Position numbers and translations under genes: made by a program. DNA of 64,000 nt, taken from contig OX291544.1 of NCBI GenBank assembly GCA_946406115.1, positions 24,383,521 through 24,447,520 on the forward strand, read 5' to 3'. Position 1 is the first letter of the stretch. The number at the start of each line of letters is the position of its first letter. Source of the DNA: Apoda limacodes (lineage: Eukaryota > Arthropoda > Insecta > Lepidoptera > Limacodidae). Positions 55,813 through 64,000 of this stretch are shown in pieces. The notes below the pieces were generated by a model, which ran no database searches, had not been told where the DNA came from, and saw only the letters and a list, made by a program, of their open reading frames with translations.

Positions 55813-57440
55813 TTGACGCACGACTATGGATGTAGCATTTATGTGCATATAGAAGATATGAATTTTGTGTTTTATATTTCGATTAAAGAAGAATTAACTG
55901 AATGCTGATTGCAATTATGCAATATTTCAATAGAGTTATTGCTAAAATATTACTGAATTTATTGTGTTCCTGCATCTATGTATATGCCTATTACTGGAGC
56001 CTTAACTTTGACTTATTTACCCTAGTTACGTTAGTGTGCCTTAGTTACATTATAATAATCCTTTTCTAACGACTCAGCACTTGCAATGGACAGTAATTTA
56101 CATATAAAAAATTAGATATTTAAAAAGGGCATCAAATGCATTGAATTAAGGAATAGGTACAGTATTTTGTATTATTTTTTAACCTGACAACACAGGTAGA
56201 GTCCCTAGTTTTCGCGTGCACTTATTTTACGGCCCATAATTCGTGTACAGTTGGCATTCAATTATTTATAAGTCGATGCAATCCAAAGCTACGAATTATT
56301 GGCTGTACTTACAATATTGACACGTACTGAGATGGTCGGATCTAATAGAGATCCATCGAATACGTCGCGAAATAATTGACGTACACATTATTAGCATATG
56401 GTGGTGGTGGTTCAAGTTGAAAAACATGGATGTAGAAGTCCCATGGGCAAATATTGAGAAAAAAATATAGTTCAGCAAAAAAATATAGTCCTAAAACCAA
56501 CAGTATTTTTGAACCCATGCAAAACATAGATTTAAATTGAAAGTGTTGTAAGTTTAAGTTATGTAATAAGCTGTTATAATAGCATGTATATTCAGTGTTT
56601 CAAATGTGTGTTAAATGTACATAATGCGTTGAATTTTTGAAATAAATCCAATTTTAATGATTATTTGTCTAAGATACGACACCATACTCGCTTTAGATTA
56701 TTGGTTGTAATACTTTGGTTGCACAATATTTGTAGAAACCGATAATCCGTAGCTAGTACCTACAGTGCAACCATAAGTTCCTACATGTAAACGAATTATA
56801 GGGCCGGTCAATATTAGTGATAAATGATAATGTACAAGCAATAATGAGGGAAAATAATTTGCGACCAGTACTGTACACGGATTATAAGGGCAGTCTTTAT
56901 TGGTTGTACTATATTAGGCTAGTCTTTATCGTGGTTATCTAAAAAGACCACAAGTTTGCTTTTTCTCTTTTTAAAGGATGGTCAATTTTGTAAAGCTGTT
57001 GTGCAGTCCATAGAACAGATTTCAGAATTTAAAGTCTATGGATCTTAGGAAATGTTGTTTAAGTATAGCAATGTAATTAACCCAAAACTACATTTCATTA
57101 AGTACAATGTTTAGTATTGAATTTCTAATTACTTCTCTGTGAGTGAGCACTTGTTCTTTCGTCCCGTAATTTGCCTGAAGCAATTCTTTTAGCACTCCGC
57201 CGACCGGAAATGGGGCCAAGTAACTACGTCCCTTTCTGTTTTTTAAAACTGTCATTTCGCTTTTAAATTGCCCAGAAAAAAGCTTTAGTAAAAGCTCATT
57301 TAAACATATTTTATCTATACATTAAGCTAGCAATATTACAACAACAGTCTTATTAGATTTACAGGATTCTCACGTTCATTAAATTTTGTTGTACAATATC
57401 ATTAACGTTGACTTACATTCTTGAAATTTGACATAAAGCG
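55813..57440. other. AT-rich region, nothing recognised
   Basis: Bases 56716-56775 contain a loose inverted pair (GGTTGCAC and GTGCAACC). Frames at 56296-56527 are AT-background. No gene. Confidence 0.4.
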
Positions 57441-57446
57441 TATTTA

Positions 57447-57466
57447 TTTATTTATTTATTTATTAT
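57447..57466. repeat. (ATTT)n tail of LINE
   Basis: Five ATTT units, the 3' tail of the minus-strand LINE. Confidence 0.85.
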
Positions 57467-57567
57467 TAATTGCAGTAAAACAGTTTGTAAACCATATTAC
57501 TACAATACATTTAAAACACATACATTACACATACATTTCAAATACAAAAAACATATACTTCTAAATC

Positions 57568-59291
57568 TCACATTCGTCTTTCTAGCATACTCTTGCACTC
57601 AGTCAACAAATTTGCTATGTCAGACACGAACAGGTCACACTGTGGTGCTGCTGCGAGCATGGAGCGGAGCAGAGCGTGCGCGCGTGGGACCGGTGACAGT
57701 GCGTACAGGCTTGTGCGGGATACAGCTTCCTTAAACAAAGGACGTGAGCGAGATCTCAGATAGAAATCAGGCGCAAATAACTTTAATAACTTACCTAATA
57801 GATCAACACTATCAATTTTATTCCTTATAATATGTAGGACGAATTTAAACAAAGACAGTGACCTCCTTATTTCTAGAGAATCAAAGCCTAGGTGTCCCTG
57901 TAGAAAACGAGTTGGAAATAAAAAAGGATAATAATAAAATTTCTTTTTATATAAAGCTCTAAGGAACTTTTTTTGGACACGTTCCATCATGAGAATATAT
58001 TTACTTTCATGAGGACTCCAGACCACTGAATTCGTCTCTAAAATACTTCGTACTAGAGCTGAGTATAGCGCGCAGGTGGCTTCAACAGAAAGAGGCGAAG
58101 CATTGCGTATCACAAAGCCTAGCCGCTGAGACGCTGCTGAAGTTACTTTCTGTACGTGCGTTCGGAAAGTGAGGTGTGAGTCAAAGTAAACACCTAGGTC
58201 TCTATCCTCTTCTACTTTGATGATTGCCTGGCTTCCAATTTTATACTGAAACTCTATTGGAGTTTTTGATCGCCCGTACGTCATCTTTTCGCATTTGCTG
58301 ATATTAAACTCTAACCTGTTTTCTAAGCTCCACTTATACACCGCGTCCAGATCGTTTTGCAGCAACTTGCAATCACTAGAGGATTTTATTACTTTAGCCA
58401 GTTTTACGTCGTCGGCAAACAACAATACTTGTGAATATTTGACAACTTCCGGGAGATCGTTGATCAGTACAATAAACAAGAAGGGTCCTAAATTAGAACC
58501 TTGACTTATTCCTGACAGCGTAGAATATTGATAAGATTCGTAAGGCCCATACCTCACAAATTGTTGCCTTTCGCTGAGGTAGTTTGACAAAAGTTTAAGA
58601 AGTCTAGGTACAAAACCTATCTTAACTAGTTTTAATAATAGCTGGTCATTGTCTACTCTATCAAAAGCCTTTTTGAAGTCCAAATAAATAACGTCTACCT
58701 GATTCCCTGCATCGACTTCGACCGACAATAAGTCGACCAGCGTAATCAAATTAGTGGCAACAGATCGTTTAGGTAAAAAAGCATGTTGTGCACCGGTGAC
58801 GTAAGGCTCACATTGATGTAGTAAGTCAGTATGAAGGACCACCTCAAATAATTTTGCTAAATCAGATAAGTTAGCTACAGGTCGATAGTTTTCAACCATG
58901 ACTCTAGGTCCAGATTTTGGAATAGGAGTGACACGTGACATTTTCCATATAGTTGGATAGACTCCGGTACTAAGAATCAGGTTGAAAATGAAGACAATAG
59001 GGTCAATCAACTCGTCTATACATCCCCTGATAACATACGCAGGTATACCATCAGGGCCTGGGGAGGCATTTGCCTTTAATTTTTTGACTGCGCGACGTAC
59101 ATCATTAACGGTGATAACACTTATATCAACGCGACGACAGTCGGCGGAAGTACTTGAGCTGGCTGCTGTAGGGTCGAGAGAAGGCTTATCGGATAAGAAA
59201 ACAGATTGAAAATAAGCTGCGAAAGCATTGGCTGCCTCGGGGCCCCGATACTCGTTATCGCCTCGTATTACTAATGGTTCGACACCGCCGT
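57568..59291 (-). CDS. LINE reverse transcriptase and C-terminal domain, uninterrupted
   Basis: About 575 codons without stop or frameshift, lacking a start (the first TTG/ATG-like codon used by gene finders lies at 59010, but homology extends upstream). Order: EYRGPEAANAFAAYFQSVF, DVRRAVKKLKANASPGPDGI, VENYRPVANLSDLAKLFEVV (motif 1), AQHAFLPKRSVATNL (motif 2), VIYLDFKKAFDRVDNDQLL (first catalytic D), TLSGISQGSNLGPFLF (in place of the more common GVPQGS.LGP), LLFADDVKL (second catalytic block, 58408-58419), NISKCEKMTYG, DLGVYFDSHLTF and a long C-terminus ending LLTECKSMLERRM. The endonuclease is missing through 5' truncation, so it cannot complete retrotransposition by itself, though the polymerase domain looks intact. 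Not the same family as the 48-51 kb element. Confidence 0.9.
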
Positions 59292-59300
59292 AAAAGTAAA

Positions 59301-59397
59301 GAAAAACACAAATATCAAAAATAATTATAATTAAAATACCGATACAAAAAGCTCAAAGTTTGAATCTTACACACTCTTGTCCTATTTAAAATCATAA
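59301..59397. other. Spacer
   Basis: AT-rich; contains the 5' junction of the truncated LINE. Confidence 0.35.
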
Positions 59398-59570
59398 CTT
59401 GACTTGCCTGATGGCGGTGGCAAACAAGCTAACGGTCCGCCTTATGGTGAGCGGTCCCCGCAACCTAAAAACGCTTGCAACACTTGGGGTACTGTAGTCC
59501 TTAGAGAAAACCTTGGCAGAGAGCTCATTTCGCAACCAAAGCGTTGCATCAAATCGTGAAAGTAATTTTC
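59398..59570 (-). repeat. SINE-like repeat (ACCATCAGGCGG family), minus strand
   Basis: GCCTGATGGCGGTGGCAAAC, AAGCTAACGGTCCGCC, ATGGTGAGCGGTCCCCGCAA, CGCTTGCAACACTTGGGGT, then CCTTAGAGAAAACCTTGGCA and GAGAGCTCATTTCGCAACC. Both ends of the family are joined with the middle lost, so it is a deleted copy. Confidence 0.7.
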
Positions 59571-59784
59571 TCACAAGTTTTGATGGTTTCCAATATAAAA
59601 CTTATTTTCAACAACTTTTTGTCGTCGGCATACTTTAAAAATATGTAAAGCTTACTAATTAAGATATCAAAAATCTTCAATTAACGCTTAACTAAAGTCT
59701 ATTTCTATTTATGTATTATCAAAATTATGTATTATTAATTTAATTCTAATTACAAATCAGGTCTACACAGTTCGACGGTTTTTA
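59571..59784. other. AT-rich spacer
   Basis: Nothing recognised. Confidence 0.35.
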
Positions 59785-59975
59785 CTGACTTCAAAAAAAG
59801 GATGAGGTTATCAATATGTTTGTTTTTTTTATGTATGTTCCAGCATAACTTCGTTATTAGTATACCGATTTTGATGATTTTTACATATATGAAAAGGGGT
59901 AGCCCTTTTCAGGGCCAGGGCTACCATTAAAATTCATCGGACCACATAAACCAAAGTTAGGGTAAAAAATATTTT
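59785..59975 (+). repeat. Dispersed repeat, partner of 18262-18605
   Basis: ACTGACTTCAAAAAAAGGAT, GAGGTTATCAATATG, ACCGATTTTGATGATTTTTA. Only the 5' part of the family is present. Confidence 0.6.
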
Positions 59976-60129
59976 ATCATTACAAATTTTATCATTTGTA
60001 ACGGTATGATAGCTACATAGATAATTTACTGTCGTACATATATTATTGTGTAAAAAAAACTTATTTCGACAGTAGCTAAATAGTATTAATTTAATCCTTA
60101 TTGTTTCGTCGTGTCTATCTTACCTATGT

Positions 60130-60235
60130 TATGTAGGGTTCCGTAGCCGGATGATGAAAACCATTACAGAACATTATAGTATAGTAATGTCTACGCTTGA
60201 GTTTTGTCATGTCTGTCCGTCTGTACGTTTAATGG
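60130..60235 (+). repeat. GGGTTCCGTAGCC-family 5' fragment
   Basis: TAGGGTTCCGTAGCCGGATG, TTTGTCATGTCTGTCCGTCT and GTACGTTTAATGG are the family start. Truncated. Confidence 0.6.
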
Positions 60236-60439
60236 TTAAAACCGAACTAATCTAGATTGATTGTTTTTAAAACTATTTACGTTGTAAATCTTGTTTATTT
60301 AGTGTTTCAATAAAAAATATGTATTTATTAGTTGATACACTATAATTTTATGTTTCGTTTGTGATTTTAGAAACATATTAATAAGAGACGCACGCAATAA
60401 AACAGTATTGTAATTAGTTTGTGAATCTAGTTGAAGTTA

Positions 60440-60497
60440 ATTTACTTGACGATTCTAAAGTGTTATTAGTAACCCATTTGAATAAAAAGATTTTGAT
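60440..60497 (+). mobile_element. LINE/SINE 3' end with GATTTT tail
   Basis: TTACTTGACGATTCTAAAGT, GTTATTAGTAACCCATTTGA and ATAAAAAGATTTTGATTTT match the minus-strand copy at 26263-26345. It ends exactly where the left arm of the large inverted repeat begins. Confidence 0.7.
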
Positions 60498-60499
60498 TT

Positions 60500-61075
60500 T
60501 ATCATAGTAATTTATTTTCATTATTAATCAATACGTAATAATGTTGTTAATAAGTAATAACAGTACATCACAAATCCTTCTTTATAGTAAATCCCTTTTT
60601 ATTTTTGTATAACAAAGCCCAAAAAATATTAAAATAGGCACTTTTCTGTAAAAGTAGCTCTTGTAGCACGAACTTCAAGGACAATAAATTGTTTTAATAT
60701 TTTCTGTGAACTGTTAGAAAAATGTTCGTAAAATTTATGTCAAAGCTGTTCCCTAAGCATGGGTTTTTTTAGCTAATCAGAATAATATATATACTGCAAA
60801 GTTTTGGGATTTTAAAAATGCGGCTAAGTGCGTGTCGAGACTTTAACTTAGGGTTCCATAGCATGAGAATTGTCGCAAATAAATATAAAAACTTGTTAAA
60901 AATAATTTTCTACTATGTTTTTCTTTAAGATTAGTAAATAATGACAGTGAAATAAGAAAAGAGACCAAAAATGACTTAGTAGCTTGAACTTGCAATATAT
61001 CCCTATATCAATAAAAAAAAAACCAACAACAATACACAACATAATGGGTGCGCAAAAACACTCATAGTTCCATTC
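60500..61075 (+). repeat. Left arm of a large imperfect inverted repeat
   Basis: Matches the reverse complement of 62622-63207 along its length with scattered differences: for example AACAGTACATCACAAATCCT, AATATTTTCTGTGAACTGTT and AATGCGGCTAAGTGCGTGTC here against near-identical lines on the other strand. The inner end of this arm continues at 62345-62440 after an interruption of about 1.27 kb. It includes a minus-oriented GGGTTCCATAG/GCGGCTAAGTGCG terminal motif of the dispersed-repeat group, so both arms are probably copies of one element of that group. Confidence 0.8.
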
Positions 61076-62344
61076 CATGTAGTATAAGCTTAGAGCTACC
61101 CTTTAAAAAAACACATTTACATAAGACATCTGCTTGTATTTTTTTTCTAGCAATCTATAGCAGAATTATAAAAATTGCTTGAAATGACTTATTTTCCAAC
61201 AGTTATAATTTCCAACTATTTTTTACAATTTCAAGACATAATTTTTGTAATACTTAAAATGAATGTAATATAAATGAAATGTAATAAAAAATCAGTAACC
61301 GCCTTATCTTTTAGTATTATTTCTTAATAATTATAATAATAATAATTTCGTTATTATTTCAAATCAATACTACATAAAGAGCTAGGTGAGTATTAAATTG
61401 ACGGACTATTTCTAATATTTCTGATAAACAAAAATAATTTAAATATTTAATAAAACAAATAAGAATATCTTGTTAAGTTGTTAGGTATATTTAGAATATA
61501 AATTATTCATTACTATTGGCAAAAAGTCTTTTAGAACGATTAAGCATAAAGACACTAAATTTGTTGTACCATTGTGAAATAAAAAAAAAACGGGTTGCAC
61601 TCCGGGAGTGCCGGCAGAAGTGAAAACATACTCGCTATTTACTTCCCATCACTTCTTATCCATATTTATTTATTAAAAATAATAACTTTTGTTTATTTAC
61701 TTTTTTGACGTTGTATATTTGACAGAACAATCTGTCATAGAATTGAAATCCCATATCCAACCTCCCTGTACTACTCATAATCGCCATATACTAAAAATAA
61801 AAACTAACCTAATGTAAATAAAGGTCACGTGTCCTAACGCGAGTGACATCTTACGAATTTTCGATCAGGACACGTGACCTGACGCGGGTTTAACAGTTTT
61901 TACCCATCACAAAAAAAGTGCACAGCGCCGCTAAAGAAGTTTTCACTTCAATAATGTTTTATGTTGCTAGAACACCGAACCGAAGACGATTAGTCTTTTT
62001 CATTTAATTCACTTATTTGACTTTTCGCGTTTAAGTTTATGAACTATTATAATTATCACTAGGCAATGATTTGGAACGTCCTGAGGTGTCAATGATTAGC
62101 CCAGTACTTTAAACACGTACACAAAGATGTCAGCACGTCTATTACCATCTTGAGATTGACGTGCAACTTTTCGCCAACAAAGTTGCGTGTCTCAGCTAGT
62201 GTCAAAATGCAAGAAAGCAGACCCGCGCGAGTTACACATATATTGGTAAACCTAATCTTAATACCATTTGCAACTCACGTCTCACGTCTCAACTGCGGCA
62301 AAATTCCATTAAGATCGCTAACTAGTATGCACTTAGCCGCTGGC
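61076..62344. mobile_element. About 1.27 kb interrupting the left arm
   Basis: Present in the left arm but not in the right, so inferred to be inserted (or deleted from the other). It includes a recognisable repeat at 61580-61965 and otherwise AT-rich DNA. I found no clean target duplication at its borders. A 96-codon frame at 62150-62440 runs across its edge and is not a gene. Confidence 0.5.
61580..61965. repeat. Dispersed repeat with inverted ends (GGTTGCACTCCGGGAGTGCC type)
   Basis: Begins AACGGGTTGCACTCCGGGAG, TGCCGGCAGAAGTGAAAAC and ends GTGCACAGCGCCGCTAAAGA, AGTTTTCACTTC. The pair GAAGTGAAAAC / GTTTTCACTTC is inverted. In the middle GGTCACGTGTCCT (61823-61835) and AGGACACGTGACC (61867-61879) form a perfect 13-bp inverted pair around CACGTG cores. 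Known to me as a repeat in lepidopteran genomes; class unknown. Confidence 0.6.
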
Positions 62345-62440
62345 CATACTATACTACATATGACGACATATATAATTTTATTATGGAGTAAATCGGCTCA
62401 AGTGTGCGCAAATTTGCTAAATGAGGTTCATCACGCATAA
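62345..62440 (+). repeat. Inner end of the left arm
   Basis: ATGACGACATATATAATTTT, ATTATGGAGTAAATCGGCTC and GCAAATTTGCTAAATGAGGT, TCATCACGC match the reverse complement of 62534-62625. Together with 60500-61075 it makes up one copy of the element. Confidence 0.8.
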
Positions 62441-62453
62441 AATATATGGATGA

Positions 62454-62521
62454 CTAGACTTTGCCAGCGGCTCCGCCCGCCCTAAGTTCGGTTATCGGCG
62501 TGGGACTCCTTTATTTAATCA
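62454..62521 (-). mobile_element. Lep1-type Helitron, 3' part of a split copy
   Basis: The minus strand ends GGGCGGGCGGAGCCGCTGGC, AAAGTCTAG|T, with the hairpin GCGG-AG-CCGC and CTAG border at 62454. It continues upstream to CACGCCGATAACCGAACTTA and GGGACTCC..., and is then broken at the 18-base motif 62504-62521. The rest of the Helitron resumes at 63322. Confidence 0.85.
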
Positions 62522-63321
62522 CAGTATTAATACTGTTACTGTTTAGGCGTGATGAACCTTATTTAGCAAATTTGCCCACAGTTGAGCTGATTTACTATAT
62601 AATAAAATTATATGTGTCGTACTAAGGGATGAGTCTTTTTGCTTATCCATTATGTTATCTATTGTTGTCTATGTAGGTAACAATTAAAAATGCATTAAAT
62701 GTTACCTACATAGAATTTTTTTATTGATGTAGGGATGTTTCGCAAGTTTTAAGTCATTTTTTGTTCCCCTTTCTAAGTTTACGGTCATATTTTCTACAAA
62801 TCTAAAAAAAAAAGTTTTTCATATATATTTGCGACAATTCTCATACTACGGAACCCTTAGTTAAACTCGTGACACGCACTTAGCCGCATTTTTGAAACCT
62901 CAAAAATATTTGCAATAAATATATTGGTCTGATTAGCAAAAAAAACATGCTGTTCCTTAATCTTGTTATAAATTTTACGAACCTTTTTCTAACAGTTCAA
63001 AGAAAATATTTAAACAACTCATTGTCTTTGAAGTTTGTGCTACAACAGCTACTTTCTCAGAAAAGTGTGCCTATTTAATATTGTTTGGGCATTGTTCTAA
63101 AGAAATAAAAAGAGATTTACTATTAAGAAGGATTTGTGATGTACTGTTATTACTTATTCACAACATTGGCGTATTGATTAATAATGGAAAAAAAAAATAC
63201 TATGATAATGACATTTATACAGCTCATGATAATGCATAAATTATGTGGTTAATTTGAACATTAGCTATTTCCTATTAGCTATATTCTATATAGTATGTCT
63301 TATAAATTCTCTGATTATTAT
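62522..63321 (-). mobile_element. 800-bp insertion carrying the right arm, flanked by an 18-bp direct repeat
   Basis: GACTCCTTTATTTAATCA occurs exactly at 62504-62521 and 63322-63339, and the Helitron reads correctly if one copy and everything between are removed. The insert holds the right arm (62534-63207), a 47-base hairpin (62668-62714) and about 114 bases at the outer end that the left copy lacks. No coding capacity and no clear poly-A. A duplication of 18 bases fits a retroposon better than a DNA transposon. Confidence 0.75.
62668..62714. repeat. 15-bp inverted repeat hairpin, 17-base loop
   Basis: TCTATGTAGGTAACA and TGTTACCTACATAGA are exact complements. The segment is present only in the right arm of the large inverted repeat and absent at the corresponding place in the left arm (near 61010), so it is a small later insertion or foldback. 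Confidence 0.85.
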
Positions 63322-63562
63322 GACTCCTTTATTTAATCAGTGATTTACTTCAAATACACTTATGAAGTTTGCTATATAAAGCTGTAGCTGTAGCTATAGT
63401 TCGTTTAAGCTCGATTTTAGTTATTCCTGCGGGAAATTTTGAATTTTTCGAGGTAAAAAAGTAGCCTATGTGTTATTCCAGGACCTAATCTATAGGTGTG
63501 CCAAGTTTCATCCCGATCCGTTCAGTGGCTGAAGCGTTATAAAGTAACAAACATCCATTACA
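63322..63562 (-). mobile_element. Lep1-type Helitron, 5' part of the split copy
   Basis: Minus strand: GCTTCAGCCACTGAACGGAT, CGGGATGAAACTTGGCACAC, TAGGTCCTGGAATAACACAT, AGGCTACTTTTTTACC, GAATAACTAAAATCGAGCTT, AAACGAACTATAG, ending in TGATTAAATAAAGGAGTC at the break. The TCCATACTAATATT border is not clear; the copy starts near 63562. Confidence 0.8.
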
Positions 63563-64000
63563 AACTTCTTCTTCAAACTTCTAGTAGGTTATAAACGCTG
63601 AATACTTAAATATTATATCACTATCTAATACTCTTGATAAATAAATATCTTACATCGAAAGGGCCATGGAAAACTTGCAAAAATGCCATTTTCGAAAAAA
63701 CGATTTTAGTGTAAAAGTGCTTTGAATATATCCCTATAAATATATTACACTAAATTTGCGAATCTGTTCATACTCGGTTTAAAAGATTGGCAATTTTGTA
63801 ATTTCACCCCATAGCAAACTTTCGATACTAAAATACTTTTACTACGTTAATATTATGTGATTCGAAGATTTATAAGTTTTCCATGGAACTGACGACATTA
63901 TCGGTATAATCATATTACACGACAGGCCAATTAACGCGTTTACGTAATAGGACTATACTGCCGCGGCCCGCAAACGCAGCATAACCGGGCGATCGCGAGT
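63563..64000. other. Region without recognised gene
   Basis: AT-rich until about 63900, then turning GC-richer in the last 50 bases (CTGCCGCGGCCCGCAAACGC). The edge may belong to a feature outside the window. Confidence 0.35.

Larger units (their letters stand above)
57447..59300 (-). mobile_element. Jockey-like LINE, 5'-truncated, minus strand
   Basis: Reverse-transcriptase coding from about 59294 down to 57568, then a 3' UTR of about 100 bases ending in a (TAAA)n tail at 57447-57466. The 5' end stops within the linker before the reverse transcriptase; upstream sequence is unrelated AT-rich DNA. No target duplication found by eye. Confidence 0.88.

Noticed and set aside
62150..62440. 96-codon frame
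   Set aside because: Crosses the border between the 1.27-kb interruption and the inverted-repeat arm; no motif.

Overview
The window looks like about 64 kb of a moth or butterfly (Lepidoptera) nuclear genome. It is AT-rich and holds no cellular gene that I can recognise. The attribution rests on many copies of repeat families typical of lepidopteran genomes: short Lep1-type Helitrons with A|TC...CTAG|T borders, dispersed repeats beginning GGGTTCCGTA and ending in a CGCACTTGGCCG-like motif, a SINE-like family containing ACCATCAGGCGGACCGTA, and CR1/Jockey- and RTE-type non-LTR retrotransposons. Family names come from memory of consensus sequences, not from a search.

Layout. 1-7 kb: mostly featureless AT-rich DNA with two GGGTTCCGTA-family fragments and a 5S rRNA-like piece with its internal promoter boxes (3081-3136). 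7-9.4 kb: a mosaic of two different LINE relics and SINE-like copies. 11.66 kb: a short open frame with a signal-peptide-like start and a good splice donor, the only weak candidate for a cellular exon. 12.6-16.5 kb: three decayed LINEs, two of them ending tail to tail with the same 3' hairpin. 16.6-35.8 kb: dispersed repeats, Helitrons, SINEs and RTE relics. 35.895-36.810 kb: a Harbinger-like non-autonomous DNA transposon with 28-bp terminal inverted repeats and a TCA target duplication. 38.4-40.05 kb: a Helitron/SINE cluster followed by a perfect 38-bp hairpin. 42.7-47.6 kb: more LINE, RTE and SINE remnants. 48.1-51.5 kb: the best preserved LINE (endonuclease plus reverse transcriptase, one frameshift, poly-A tail). 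54.9-55.8 kb: two tandem copies of one dispersed repeat. 57.45-59.3 kb: a second LINE on the minus strand with about 575 uninterrupted codons of reverse transcriptase. 60.5-63.56 kb: a nested structure in which two copies of one element form a large imperfect inverted repeat; one copy splits a Helitron and is flanked by an 18-bp direct repeat.

How the parts relate: all the recognisable protein coding belongs to transposons. The LINEs could in principle have supplied enzyme for the SINE-like families, but no autonomous Helitron or Harbinger transposase is present here, so those elements must have been mobilised from elsewhere. The window is best read as an intergenic or intronic graveyard of transposons with several insertions that can be ordered in time. 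I found no evidence of a new multi-gene system, CRISPR array, operon or genuine tRNA gene.
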